From contig JAYKKI010000023.1 in NCBI GenBank assembly GCA_039881145.1, forward strand, positions 8,799,001 through 8,863,000: DNA of 64,000 nt, given 5' to 3'. The notes below the pieces were generated by a model, which had not been told where the DNA came from, did no database searches, and worked only from the letters and a program-made list of their open reading frames with translations. Positions 1-12,233 of the stretch are shown one piece after another. Made by a program: the position numbers and the translations under genes. The DNA comes from Druceiella hillmani. Lineage: Eukaryota > Arthropoda > Insecta > Lepidoptera > Hepialidae. How positions within the stretch are numbered: position 1 is the stretch's first letter; every line of letters begins with the position of its first letter.

Positions 1-1080
1 CAGAATTAATAATTTATGTATAAATTTTTCAACTGTTCAAAAATCTTGTGGTAAAATTTTCTTAATGCGGAAAAGAATGAAATTACTGGAAATTGTTATA
101 ATACTATGTAGGTATTAGGTTCAAAAATTGTTGAAAGAGAGGAACTTCAAGGGGTGTAAGTAAATCAAAATGAGTCTATTGATGCTAAATTAAATGGAAC
201 TTCTTCATAAATGCATGCCCCAGCGGTAAACATATTGCGTAACCCTATTGATAAATGAGACTAAATGCTTCCCACATTAATATGAAACTAATATACGAAA
301 TATTCAACGAACAACATATCCAACTTTAATAACATTATTTCTGAAGTAATAATCAAGAATTCGAGTAGTACAGAAGACCGGAACGCAATGGAACAGGCAA
401 CTGGAACAGTATTTACTGTAATACCAAGTTCACTATAGTCCTCACATAGTAACGTATCTCTCATATTATACAGAATAGCCCAATATCAGTCTAAAAATAA
501 AATGTAACGACAGTAATGGAAAAATCTTAATTTGTAACAAGTATGCCATAAAATCTATTTTTTTGCAGATGATTAATCTTAACTTTCATCTTGAACAGCC
601 ACTGTGAGATAAAAGCTTTTCTATATGGAGGAGATAAAATCAAAAGTAGTTAGTTACACTTAGTTCATTTCGAAGCTAATTTAGGCAAGTGAAGTTAAAA
701 TGCAATTGCAATCTGAAAATGGAAAATAGTCTGAAACTGAGCAAATACAATCTTAGAGAGAAAGCGTCGAGATCGTCGAAAGCGTCAAGGCATCAAGATA
801 TTTTCAACGAAAAGTGATTTTTGGATAACTTAGTGGTAATTAGATCAAACCTTAAAATGCAATTAATCAGGACAGGATATAGTTACAATCTCAAGAAATG
901 TGCCATGTTCATATAATTTCAAAATTTAAAAATTCGCAACAATTTCCAGGGAAATTGGCTGGACAACTTAGCTTTACAGCTCGCAATGGAAAAGATTGTG
1001 AAAACTTTTCCTATATTTTCTGCCCATAAAATTAATTAAGTTAACCTTAAGATATAAAGAAATAAAATGTCCTACATAGT
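1..1080. other. AT-rich non-coding DNA, no gene seen
   Basis: No open frame of note and no repeat structure was seen. A TATAAA-like string lies near 1051, about 100 bases before the first candidate start codon, but nothing else supports a promoter there. It is either 5' flank of the gene or intron following an exon outside the window. Confidence 0.4.
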
Positions 1081-1151
1081 AGGCTTTGCAGGTCACAGCG
1101 ACCCTCTGTCGCAATCGTTCGTTGAAACAACCTTACCCTTAAAGACTACCA

Positions 1152-1247
1152 ATGAACGTCCTCGCTCACTGCAGACGCGCTATGATTGATGAAGGCGGGG
1201 ACGATGGCGGCGACGACCCGTCGATAAAGGAAGGGACGGGAGAGTCG
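1152..1247 (+). CDS. Putative first coding exon of the large gene (32 codons)
   Basis: An ATG at 1152 opens a GC-rich frame reading MNVLAHCRRA then an acidic Asp/Gly stretch (DEGGDDGGDD) and ends GTGES at a consensus donor, G|GTATGT at 1247/1248. The donor falls exactly between codons, and the exon at 18744 is open from its first base in that same phase, so the two can be joined without a shift. Third-codon G+C is about 69% (22 of 32) before the donor and about 54% (31 of 57) in the open frame beyond it, which weakly supports a boundary here. Alternatives: the frame simply reads on to a stop at 1419-1421, giving an 89-residue protein; or the exon starts at 1174, after a CTGCAG acceptor-like site, using the Met at 1182. 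Join to the 18744 exon is inference (phase match has a one in three chance). Confidence 0.4.
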
Positions 1248-1421
1248 GTATGTGGACGATGTGCAGCGTCGGTGCTCGAAATTGACAATGTGAAACGTGA
1301 AAGATTGAAAACTGTCAGGGACCGACTGGGGATGGAGAGTTGGATTGGAGAGGTGCGGAGAATGATGGGTTCGATTTGGGGGAAGGCTGCGAGAGGTTTG
1401 TTCGCGTCGCTGAGAAAGTAA
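1248..1421 (+). other. In-frame extension beyond the 1247 donor (retained-intron reading or part of an 89-aa ORF)
   Basis: If the GTATGT donor is not used the frame continues 57 codons to TAA at 1419-1421. It is Arg/Gly/Met-rich, has a CxxC near its start, and ends in a basic tail GLFASLRK. The DNA stays near 50% G+C to about 1490, unlike its surroundings. It may be intron sequence conserved for splicing or regulation, the tail of a small single-exon gene, or the last exon of an upstream gene (CCTTACCCTTAAAG before 1145 resembles an acceptor). No family recognised. Confidence 0.25.
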
Positions 1422-1499
1422 TTCGTCTGAGATGGTCGATTTGGAAATTCGACGTTGGTGCTGCACAATTTTAATCAAAATGCGACCGTGTACCGACTG

Positions 1500-2635
1500 T
1501 CACAAATTTTAAGATTCAATTAGTTTATTACCTGTTGATGATGTAAGGAGATACATGAATGGAAGAGCGTGAACATAAACACCTATACATTCTCTTTAAG
1601 TTATCCAAATTTTCCGTCTTTACCGATCACACACATGAACTCATGTCTTTGTCAGGTTTTCCATTATAAGCATCCTTATTACGGATCTTCGCAATAAAAT
1701 TTTCCTTCATTTTTTCTTCACTCACTTTTCTTTTCGCCCATTATTCCTTCAAACATCGCATTTCTCTGCTCATTTTAACAGTGAATCTTAAAAAAATCTT
1801 CTATACAACCTGACCCAATCACACAAAGTATTTTCGTGAAATATTTTATCAATATATTTTTTTTAAATTTTGAATTTAATGTTGACAAAATTTGGTAAAA
1901 AATTGCATTTTTCCATTATCATTTGATACTTTTGAAAATAATGTTGCGTTAGTTATCAGTTTCCATGATACAAATACCCAACTAGGCATTTGGTGCATTC
2001 CATGTTGAATTTTTTTAGACTTCAAATATAGAAAGTGCGTTTGTAGGAATTTTGAATTTTTCTTATGCCTCAAATGTAGGAAGCAGCATATCAGCTGTAT
2101 AACGTTAAATCGATTCTTCCAGTCTTGCAGATCTACCAATCCCGATAGCAGCATTTTTATCATTCGCGATAAGATAAAAAACTTAAATAAAACCTATTTG
2201 ATTTAATTTTGAATGATATGAAATAAAATGCTATATTTGCATTTACTTTTAAACGATTGGTTGAGTACCTGTTATAGTAGTGTATTAAAATTAAACCATT
2301 TCGAAAGTGACGTCATTATATATTTGGAACTGTAAAATAATGAGATGGTGGAAGACGTTATATTAAGATTAGAAGTTTTCACTTTCACTACCACAACAAC
2401 TTCTGTGCTATTCCAACATTCAGCTACGAGATCTTTATTACATAATAATTTATATAAAAAAATAATAATAAAGGCTTGGTAACACCATTTACAATCAATA
2501 GCTGTACGTACATATATTACACACAATATTACATTCATCTACACGTCCAGCCGAAATTAATTACACCTCAACATCGCACGCGACCTAATATCGAGAATAC
2601 ACTTTCAAAACACCCATCCGTCTTCACCACTCCGG
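1500..2635. other. AT-rich intron, nothing seen
   Basis: Short frames on both strands lack codon bias or recognisable motifs. No tandem or inverted repeat stands out. Confidence 0.4.
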
Positions 2636-2639
2636 ATCC

Positions 2640-2865
2640 AATAGGAATTGCCACCTCCGTCTCCAGATGACGAGAGTTCCACATTTAGATCACACGCTCC
2701 CGTACCGACTGATGATTGATGAGCGACGGCAGGCGGATGCGGAAACGTGGCGACTACTGTTTTCAATTTCCACCAGGCCTAATTTCATATGTCACGTGAT
2801 CCCGTCCGTTTGATGCTTTTTCCGGGGGCGGGCGGCGGCCATTGTTAATTATTTTTGAGGGGTGA
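2640..2865. promoter_or_regulatory. GC-rich island, candidate regulatory element
   Basis: A roughly 220-bp stretch of clearly higher G+C in AT-rich DNA. It holds a palindromic E-box CACGTG (in GTCACGTGATCC near 2793), TGATTGATGAG, and GGCCATTGTTAATTA, which joins a SOX-type core (ATTGTT) to a homeodomain-type core (TTAATTA). No long frame. Enhancer function is inferred only from composition and site content. Confidence 0.25.
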
Positions 2866-2869
2866 GGCA

Positions 2870-3540
2870 TCAAAATGTGATCTGAGATTAATGTACTATG
2901 TACTGCTGGAGTACCTGGGGCATGAAGTCGTTAGTATGCGACCGGTTCTGCAGTTCTAAATACGACGGATTGAAAAGTTATAGAACCTGCTTCGAAAATT
3001 GAAAATGAATAATGATAGTGGATTTCAAATCGAATATTTTGCGTTTTTAAGATCCAGTAGCCGTGTGGCAAAAGTGCCATGGCATTCTAGCCGTCCGTAT
3101 ATCATATCGTGACTCCCCAGTTTAAAACTGATTATGAGGAAACCTGTACCGGTTTGTTTACATGGAGATGTAGTTATATTACGTGATGGAAATAATGAAA
3201 AAAAATGTTTAAGATGCCTCCCCGTGGATTAAACTCAGGGAATTTTGAGATAAAAACATCTTCAAAACCGATGACAGTTGTGGAAAGATAATAGCGCCCA
3301 AATGAACCATAGTTTCTGTCGAAGTATTTTCAAACTCGGCTAAAAATGGCTACAGCGCCATAATTTTTTCTGACAGTGCTGCTCCGATATTCGTGACAAT
3401 CTGATGTCACGAACCTCTTCCAATCGAATATCATTGAAGAAACTTTTTAAAATTGCCATTTCAAAGTAATATTTTTTTCATACGGAGTCTCCAGGTAAAA
3501 TGAGTCCAAGAGGTAAATTTATACACTTTGGTAAATTTGC
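2870..3540. other. Intron, nothing assignable
   Basis: No open frame, no clear tandem structure. Moderately AT-rich sequence leading into the satellite array. Confidence 0.35.
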
Positions 3541-6500
3541 ATTAATAAATTAAAGAATAAATTAAACAAACAAGTTATATATCTGACGCCTGTCAAAGAT
3601 ATTCTGGGCAATATACTAACATAATGAAATATAATGCCAATATATACAAATACTTTAATGGAAATACTAAGTATCCTTAATAAATTAAAGAAAGATAGTC
3701 AAACAAGTCATATATCTTACGCTTGTGAAAGAGAGTCTAGGTAATATGCTAACGTAGTGAAAATAATACCAATATTTATAAATACTTTAATAGAAATACT
3801 AAGTACTCTTAATAAATTAAAGATAGATAGTCAAACAAGTCATATATCTTACGCATGTCAAAGTTAGTCTAGGCAATATGCTAACGTAATGAAAAAAATA
3901 CCAATATTTATAAATACTTTAATAGAAAAACTAAGTACCCTTAATAAATTAAAGAAAGATAGTCAAACAAGTCATATATCTTACGCTTGTCAAAGATAGT
4001 CTAGGCAATATGCTAACATAGTGAAAATAATACCAATATTTATAACTACTTTAATAGAAATACTAAGTACCCTTAATAAATTAAAGCTAGATAGTCAAAC
4101 AAGTCATATATCTTACGCTTGTCAAAGATAGTCTAGGTAATATGCTAACGTAGTCAAAATAATACCAATATTTGTAACTACTTTAATAGAAATACTAAGT
4201 ACCCTTAATAAATTAAAGATAGATAGTCAAACAAGTCATATATCTTACGCTTCTCAAAGATAGTCTAGGTGATATGCTAAAGTAGTGAAAATAATACCAA
4301 TATTTATAAAAACTTTAATAGAAGTACTAAGTACCCTTAATAAGTTAAAGATAGATAGTCAAACAAGTCATATATCTTACGCATGTCAAAGTTAGTCTAG
4401 GCAATATGCTAACGTAATGAAAAAAATACCAATATTTATAAATACTTTAATAGAAAAACTAAGTACCCTTAATAAATTAAAGAAAGATAGTCAAACAAGT
4501 CATATATCTTACGCTTGTCAAAGATAGTCTAGGCAATATGCTAACATAGTGAAAATAATACCAATATTTATAACTACTTTAATAGAAATACTAAGTACCC
4601 TTAATAAATTAAAGCTAGATAGTCAAACAAGTCATATATCTTACGCTTGTCAAAGATAGTCTAGGTAATATGCTAACGTAGTCAAAATAATACCAATATT
4701 TGTAACTACTTTAATAGAAATACTAAGTACCCTTAATAAATTAAAGATAGATAGTCAAACAAGTCATATATCTTACGCTTCTCAAAGATAGTCTAGGTGA
4801 TATGCTAAAGTAGTGAAAATAATACCAATATTTATAAAAACTTTAATAGAAGTACGAAGTACCCTTAATAAATTAAAGATAGATAGTCAAACAAGTCATA
4901 TATCTTACGCTTGTCAAAGATAGTCTAGGCAATATGCTAACATAGTGAAAATAATACCAATATTTATAACTACTTTAATAGAAATACTAAGTACCCTTAA
5001 TAAATTAAAGCTAGATAGTCAAACAAGTCATATATCTTACGCTTGTCAAAGATAGTCTAGGTAATATGCTAACGTAGTCAAAATAATACCAATATTTGTA
5101 ACTACTTTAATAGAAATACTAAGTACCCTTAATAAATTAAAGATAGATAGTCAAACAAGTCATATATCTTACGCTTCTCAAAGATAGTCTAGGTGATATG
5201 CTAAAGTAGTGAAAATAATACCAATATTTATAAAAACTTTAATAGAAGTACTAAGTACCCTTAATAAGTTAAAGATAGATAGTCAAACAAGTCATATATC
5301 TTACGCATGTCAAAGTTAGTCTAGGTAATATGCTAACGTAGTCAAAATAATACCAATATTTGTAACTACTTTAATAGAAATACTAAGTACCCTTAATAAA
5401 TTAAAGATAGATAGTCAAACAAGTCATATATCTTACGCTTCTCAAAGATAGTCTAGGTGATATGCTAAAGTAGTGAAAATAATACCAATATTTATAAAAA
5501 CTTTAATAGAAATACTAAGTACCCTTAATAAATTAAAGACAGATAGTCAAACAAGTAATATATCTTACGCATATCAAAGTTAGTCTAGGCAATATGCTAA
5601 CGTAATGAAAATAATACCAATATTTATAAATACTTTAATAGAAATACTAAGTACCCTTAATAAATTAAAGAAAGATAGTCAAACAAGTCATATATCTTAC
5701 GCTTGTCAAAGATAGTCTAGGTAATATGCTAACGTAGTGAAAATAATACCAATATTTATAAATACTTTAATAGAAATACTAAGTATCCTTAATAAATTAA
5801 ATATAGATAGTCAAACAAGTCATATATCTTACGCTTGTCAAAGATAGTCTAGGTAATATGCTAACGTAGTGAAAATAATACCAACATTTATAAATACTTT
5901 AATAGAAATAATAAGTACCCTTAATAAATTAAAGATAGATAGTCAAACAAGTCATATATCTTACGCATGTCAAAGTTAGTCTAGGCAATATGCTAACGTA
6001 ATGAAAATAATACCAATATTTATAAATACTTTAATAGAAATACTAAGTACCCTTAATAAATTAAAGAAAGATAGTCAAACAAGTCATATATCTTACAGTT
6101 GTCAAAGATAGTCTAGGCAATATGCTAACATAGTGAACATAATACCAATATTTATAACTACTTTAATAGAAATACTAAGTACCCTTAATAAATTAAAGGT
6201 AGACAGTCAAACAAGTCATATATCTTACGCTTGTCAAAGATAGTCTAGGTAATATGCTAACGTAGTGAAAATAATACCAATATTTATAAATACTTTAATA
6301 GTAATACTAAGTACCCTTAATAAATTAAATAAAGATAGTCAAACAAGTCATATATCTTACGCTTGTCAAAGATAGTCTAGGCAATATGCTAACGTAGTGA
6401 AAATAATACCAATATTTATAACTACTTTAATAGAAATACTAAGTACCCTTAATAAATTAAAGAAAGATAGACAAACAAGTTGTACATCTTACACATGTCA

Positions 6501-6585
6501 AATGTATTATAAGCAATGTATTAACGTAGTAAAAAATAATACCAATATTTATAAATATTATATAATAATAGTAAAAGTATTAAGT
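3540..6585. repeat. Satellite array, 132-bp unit, about 23 copies
   Basis: The landmark CAAGTCATATATCTTACG recurs at an almost invariant 132-bp spacing: the GT inside it starts at 3707, 3839, 3971, 4103, 4235 and so on to 6479, with a first degenerate copy at 3574 (133 bp). Central copies are nearly identical; both ends are diverged. Four monomer types can be told apart: A (GCATGTCAAAGTTAG), B (AACATAGTG), C (AACGTAGTC with TTTGTAAC), D (CTTCTCAAAG with GTGATATGC). They run A-B-C-D from 3839, again from 4367, then B-C-D from 4895, then an A/C hybrid at 5291 and D at 5423. This is higher-order (528-bp) amplification. The ORF starting at 6397 is only satellite read through. Confidence 0.95.
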
Positions 6586-6827
6586 ACCATAACTGCAACT
6601 TCGTTGTGTGCTTAAGTGTGTATGTGATCCCCGTAGCGCGAGTTCCACTTATATTTAATAAGTTGGTTTTTTTAAGGGAAGCTTGTTTTCGCTTGATAGA
6701 ATGTAATTCAATTCAGTCAGAGCGTACAAAATACGTAACGAAGGTAAGTTGGTTCGAGTGGGGTAATCGTAATATAACATTATCGTTTAAGTGCAAATCT
6801 GTCAATTAGCATGTCTAAAAATATCAC

Positions 6828-6832
6828 ACATA

Positions 6833-6926
<94 letters not shown>

Positions 6927-6930
6927 CGTT
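6828..6930. repeat. (TA)n microsatellite
   Basis: About 100 bp of TA dinucleotides with single TATG/TAAATA interruptions. Confidence 0.95.
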
Positions 6931-7555
6931 AATAGGTAAAAAGTTTCCTTTATGAAAATAATACAAATGTTAATCAATTGAAACGTTAAAAGTTCATTAT
7001 ATGAACATAATTAAGAACATAATGAACATAATTATCTCTAAATTTTAATGTATAAAATGCATGAAGTGAGCCATTTGAAGGATGCCTTCAGTGATGTTTG
7101 ATGTTCTATATAAAAATCAAAAAGGAAACACTTGATAGAATTAATTATATGACTGTCCACCTATATGTTTGTCATAATTATATCAGTAACTACGTAAATA
7201 AGTGTTTAAGTGTGAAGTATAAAATAAAAAGTTTATTGAATATTTTGGGGATCGGGAATATTATGGGGATAATTTCGAGGATCGTATGAGTAATTATATC
7301 ATATCTAATGAGAATTAATAAAATAGAGGACATTTATATTTGCAATAAAAATTTGTCTTAAAAATCTTCAATAGGTAATTTGATAAAATTATTAAAATTT
7401 TCAATTTAATATTATAGGACATATACGCCTTACGAAATACACGTTAATCGTTACAAATTACGTTACAAAACTCAAATTAGCAATGACTAAATATAAAACG
7501 ATGCTTAAATACAAAAATAAAAAATATGGACCAAAATACATTTTGCAACAAGGGA
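6931..7555. other. AT-rich intron, nothing seen
   Basis: No convincing frame, tandem repeat or motif. Confidence 0.35.
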
Positions 7556-7559
7556 AAGG

Positions 7560-7875
7560 ATTAACAACATAAATAGCCGCCCAGATGCCCACACACGAAG
7601 CTGCCCGCGAAACGTCATCTGAACCGACCACCCGCATCATTGTGGCGAAGTTCGCAGCCATCACCGTGACCGTCGAATCAATCCGGTGTCATCGCGGCAA
7701 TATTGGCGGCAGCGCGGCGTGGAAATGGCGCGAGGCGGCGACGCATTAATCATTTTAATGTTGCCGACTTGGCGGGCGGCGGGAGCGTCGCTCACTTCAC
7801 GCCGCTATATCGTATTCGGTCGCGATTGAGGGCGGTCACACGATTTCACTTGGAGTCGAGTCAGGTCGTAATTTC
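7560..7875. promoter_or_regulatory. CpG-rich island, candidate alternative promoter or enhancer
   Basis: About 300 bp rich in CpG, for example GGCGGCAGCGCGGCGTGG near 7705 and GGCGGGCGGCGGGAGCG near 7772, enclosing GCATTAATCATTTTAATG, a double homeodomain-like site. Overlapping open frames exist on both strands but neither shows a recognisable protein or matched splice sites. It could be an alternative first exon with its promoter, or conserved non-coding DNA. Confidence 0.3.
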
Positions 7876-7879
7876 ATAT

Positions 7880-8720
7880 ATTTGCTCTGATGATAACAAA
7901 ACCATTTGGAATATAATTGTTTTTTTTTTATTAGGCGTAATCTAAAAGAGAGCCTTTATATATTTCGATTATATCCTTATCTGTAGATAGATGAGCTAAA
8001 TATTATTTATCACAACATGAAACTTCAATAAAGTTCTTTATTATTACAATAAATTCCACAATCATTGCTTACCCTATTCAAACATTAAATATTCGCAAAT
8101 CTAGTTTACATGCCTGAAATAATTTCAAAAAATAATTTGTATATAAAACGAAAATACTATGTTTAAAGGAATATAAATGTTAACTAAAGAAATCTATGTT
8201 TAGTTAAGAAGGTTTATGAAGACAGTTTGTTTATAAAGAGGTTATTTATGGATAACGGTTGTGTTTGGTACAAAAAAGCTATCTAAAATTGACTCATAAT
8301 TTTTTTAAATCTTTGTACGTACTTTGTTAGTATGTAATGGCATCATGGAAAAAAATAAAAACACATTTTACTAAATAACATGAATATAACATAGTACCTT
8401 AAAAAATGTGGTGATACATATCACTATAACATGACGTCATACCTTTAGCTATAATAAAAAATATTTCAGAGGACACTCGATTATATTTAAGTTTATTACT
8501 TTTTGTACGCGTTGTTCAAACAAAACAATATACTTTGGAAGGTCGCATTGAAAGACGAGAAATAAAATTGCGAAATTAAAAAAAATTCAAGTCGCACGAA
8601 AGATGTAAATATGAACGTTCTTTATAATTTATAATCATTATTAATCCTTATCTATGGTATCATTTAGGTATTAAATTAATACACATACCTAAAATCAATT
8701 AGGTTATTTTCATTTTAAAT
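7880..8720. other. AT-rich intron, nothing seen
   Basis: No gene, array or element recognised. Confidence 0.35.
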
Positions 8721-8731
8721 ATCACACCAAT

Positions 8732-8740
8732 AGATGGCGC
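8732..8740 (+). promoter_or_regulatory. CTCF-like core AGATGGCGC (copy 1)
   Basis: Context CAATAGATGGCGCACCAC. From memory the Drosophila CTCF matrix has a core close to TAGATGGCGC; binding here is inference. It is one of seven exact copies in the window. Confidence 0.35.
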
Positions 8741-8939
8741 ACCACATAAAACAAGACACGCAAGCTTAAAAAAACGGGGAAATATGAATGATCTAATCAT
8801 CGAAAATGTGAAGCTTATGACCTCCTTATTATTATTATGGTGTAAAAAGAAACATGACAATTAAATTTGGTCGTCGAAATCTAATATCGAAATAATTAAT
8901 TGCTTAAATAATAATCTACTGAAACCTGAACCAACCCAA

Positions 8940-9180
8940 CTCTCAACCGTACGATCTGTTTAAGAGCAAGCTGAGGAATTGCAGTTTGTGTTTGAGTTCA
9001 CTAATGTTCTTTTTTCCCTCCCGCTGTTGCAATTTATAATACGAAGCTCGGTGCTGGGAGCGGGATCGTACAGTTGTCACCGCTTTTTGCCTCTGTCTTC
9101 ATCTCGATCGATAGTGTTTGTGTTTAGTGAGGGACATTTGCCATGTCGCAGACAAAGCGCACATATTTTCCCGGTGTGAC
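8940..9180. other. Locally GC-richer block with a short open frame
   Basis: Pyrimidine-rich DNA (TTCTTTTTTCCCTCCCGCTG near 9008) followed by a more GC-rich 150 bp. A 66-codon frame, 8979-9179, crosses it but starts in a pyrimidine tract and shows no motif. It could be an unpaired exon, since CTCCCGCTGTTGCAA resembles a weak acceptor region, or simply conserved intron. Confidence 0.2.
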
Positions 9181-9184
9181 GATT

Positions 9185-11735
9185 TACATAGATAGAGCGA
9201 CCATTGAAATTAGATCAAAGGGATGCACCATTCATACACGTGATAAAACAGTTAAGGCGAGGCATTGCTTATATTATGCATATAAAAATATAGTTTCATC
9301 TATTTTAAATACTTAATACGGGAAAAATTATGCTGTATTACCAATTTCTAAATCATTATGAAAAAATCATACAAATATATTATATGGCAATTACATAAAT
9401 TGCGCCATCTAGTGAATAATTATAAATTACACATAGTTGCTTATAAAAGAAACAGATGTCGCTGTTAATTAATTAAATAGTAATAAAGTTGAGTTACAAT
9501 TTTCATTATTATAATTAAAGCATAACTGGAATTAAAATCCACCATGTGGTAAGCGGTATTATAATCGGAAGCGGTATCTATTTAATGTGAATTATTTTCC
9601 TACGGGCAGCAGCGGAAAATCTAGCCATCTTCTGATAAAATCTTACGATGCTAAAACCACCGTCACAGCCTATCCCATTGCATGTTATGTAGATAAAATG
9701 CAATTCGTATATAAAATTAAATTTACAAAATCCAGTCAGCCTTGTGGTTTTTGCAGTTACTTTTTAAGCAAACAGCTAAATTGTAAATCCACTCACGCAA
9801 TCTTAAATTGTGTGCCTTAATGATTTAATATTTTAAACAAAAAAAATGAAATTTTATTTTAAGTTTTTGCTAACCTCGATATTCTCGTTGTTTTTCGACT
9901 TTTCCAAAAGTTCCTTAAATCCGTTATCTATGGATAAGCGAATTTCCAAATTCCAACGTTAATAACCCAAATTTATAATATTCTGACGGATAAATAGAGA
10001 AACATATGTACACGTCATAACGGTTTCGTCCGCTGATTTCAAATACCAATTTCAAAAACCAACAACAAAATTTTAAAAATTTTAAATCAAGCAATCTTAG
10101 TCTTAACAGTTGCAAATTAATGTAAGAAAATGAAAAAGTGAAAACCATATTACGGAAATGATAATTAATTTTACTTAACGAAAATTGTATAATAATTTCC
10201 AACGCCTCTTTTCTATGTACTTTTATAACTTGGCATCGGAAAAATATTTTTTTTTAAATCTCTTCTTTCACGTCAACGAAGAATGACCAAACCATAATAG
10301 ATTATCATACACTTATTCTGCTTTATTCATTCTTGTACGTTATCTTTGTTTATTAGACCTGACATTACTTTTTTATTTAAACCGTGTACAATATATTGCT
10401 ATACGAGTTTTTACAAAGTCTGTAATATGACTTTGAAACTGTTTAATAAATTTTTATAAAATATGTCTTAATTTTTTTGAGAATACGTACTTTGTACGAG
10501 ATGGAAAATAGAATCGAAACAGTCTTACCAGCCTGTTTTGATCTATGATCATTGATGACTTTTCATTTTATTACACACGCTTGAAGGAGCTACACGTGTG
10601 GTGTAGCTCTTATCTAAAGAAATTTCACAATTTTGTTCATCTCCACCTTTTTGATGTTCCATACATTTTATAATTACCACCCTGCCCGTATTTAACTACA
10701 TACAAATTCCATATGATAAAGTCGTTAAAATAAAATTTAAAATAGCTCTTTTTTCTACATCGTTCAATACTGTAATGTAACAATACTATGATGTAACAAT
10801 ACTGTGTTAACAATACTGTAATGTAAATTCATCTTATAAAATTTTATCAACGCAATCGTCAACTGTTTTCGGTTGTCATTTTATGAAAACTCGATTCAAT
10901 ATATAAGATCTAACAAATAATAGTAAGATCTTTTTATGTCAGACAATTTAACGCCCATATGAATATTATTTTCCATCTTCTACTTACCGTTCTGCATTTC
11001 CGCTTTTTTGTACTTTCTATTTTATGCAACGACTAATCTTTTTAAAAATGATCCAAGTATATTTAATTTTCATATCTCTAAACATATTCAAATGACTTCA
11101 AATCGCGAGTAAGGAAGCGAACGCCACTGCTTCCCTTTGTGAATGTTCCCCCAAAAAATAATAATCATTTTAGTCACACTTGTATGGTCTATATAAAATA
11201 TAATGTAGACTTTATTTCGTAATGTTTACTTATCTATAAAGAAGAAAGAAACTAAAAACATTAATATATTAATATTTATGCATTACCTATGTTTAAATTT
11301 CAAACATTTTTAAAATTTAACATGTTTGTGGAGATGTCGATCAAAACTTTCGAAAATATACGTCAAAATTTCTCAGCCCACAACATATCCTCAGCCCACA
11401 ACATTCAAGGATTTCCATGCGGATATGACAACGGAATTTTTTTAATTCCATGGCATATCTGCATGGAAAGAAAGAAGATGGAAGGAAAGAAGTCCTTGAA
11501 TTTAGGATATTTTGTGGGCTGCTGCTTTCCCATAATTGTCTATAACTCTCTATAAATTTTTTTTCTATAAATTTGTTAATTTTTTTTTCTATAAATTGTC
11601 TATAATTTTTTTAAACAAGTCAATAGAAATAATTGTAATTGAATGATGACTCTAACATGGGTGCTCAACGTTGTAAATAAATCAATTTAATTTTGGAATA
11701 CCGTTTCACGTAATTAAAAGAAAAATATATTGAGT
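9185..11735. other. Long AT-rich intron stretch, no gene seen
   Basis: Only short frames without codon bias. Small local duplications occur, for example ACAATACTRTGATGTAACAATACTG near 10780-10810 and AGCCCACAACAT twice near 11375-11400, and a partly inverted match CAGCCCACAACAT / TTTTGTGGGCTGCTG at 11375 and 11510. Nothing assignable to a family. Confidence 0.35.
9402..9410 (-). promoter_or_regulatory. CTCF-like core GCGCCATCT (copy 2)
   Basis: On the minus strand it reads ATTCACTAGATGGCGCA, the best match in the window to the remembered CACTAGATGGCGC consensus. Confidence 0.4.
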
Positions 11736-12011
11736 TTTAGCCAAATAGCAAAAATGGAACCCGCATAATTTCGTCCTGTCTGTCTGTCTGTCTGCATGTC
11801 ACAGCCATTTTACTCGGAAACTATTGGAACTGTGTAGATGAAAATTAAATGGTAGGTGTTTTCTCTGAACCGCTGCACAATGAAATAGTGGTATTATGAA
11901 ACAAAAATGATATTAGAGATGACACTCCATACATGTAACTCAGTGATGAAAAAAATACAGTATACATAGGCGTGTGAGGTATCGGTAAGTAGATCCTAAA
12001 ATTATATAGAG

Positions 12012-12196
12012 CAGAGGTTCCCAAAACATTTTTTTCTCGTAAACCACTTTCAAAATTTTACTGGTTTCGTTGGACCCCCTGCTGCTACATTTTTACCTTA
12101 TTTACAAACTCAAACTTGTTTCACGTCGACGTAGACCCCCCGTCGAGTCCCCCGTGGACCCTTGGGGGTATACCTAGACCACTTTGGGAATCACTG
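12012..12196 (+). mobile_element. hAT-like MITE nested in repeat X
   Basis: A 185-bp element whose ends are imperfect inverted repeats, CAGAGGTTCCCAAAAC at 12012 and TTTGGGAATCACTG ending at 12196. It is flanked by an 8-bp target duplication with one mismatch, ATATAGAG (12004-12011) and ATATAAAG (12197-12204). End sequence and 8-bp duplication are the hallmarks of hAT non-autonomous elements. It interrupts repeat X, so it inserted later. Its interior is C/G-rich (GACCCCCTGCTG and GTGGACCCTTGGGGG). Confidence 0.8.
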
Positions 12197-12233
12197 ATAT
12201 AAAGGTTTCGAAGTAACCTTTATATCAGTGATT
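12189..12233. repeat. Perfect 19-bp inverted repeat, 7-base spacer
   Basis: AATCACTGATATAAAGGTT at 12189-12207 is exactly inverted at 12215-12233. The left arm is formed by the last eight bases of the hAT MITE plus its target duplication, so the inversion arose after insertion. Confidence 0.95.

Noticed and set aside
3540..6585. CRISPR-like regular spacing
   Set aside because: The whole 132-bp unit is repeated without unique spacers, in a eukaryotic intron; it is a satellite.
6397..6615. 72-codon frame at the end of the satellite
   Set aside because: Satellite sequence read through; no counterpart in unique DNA.
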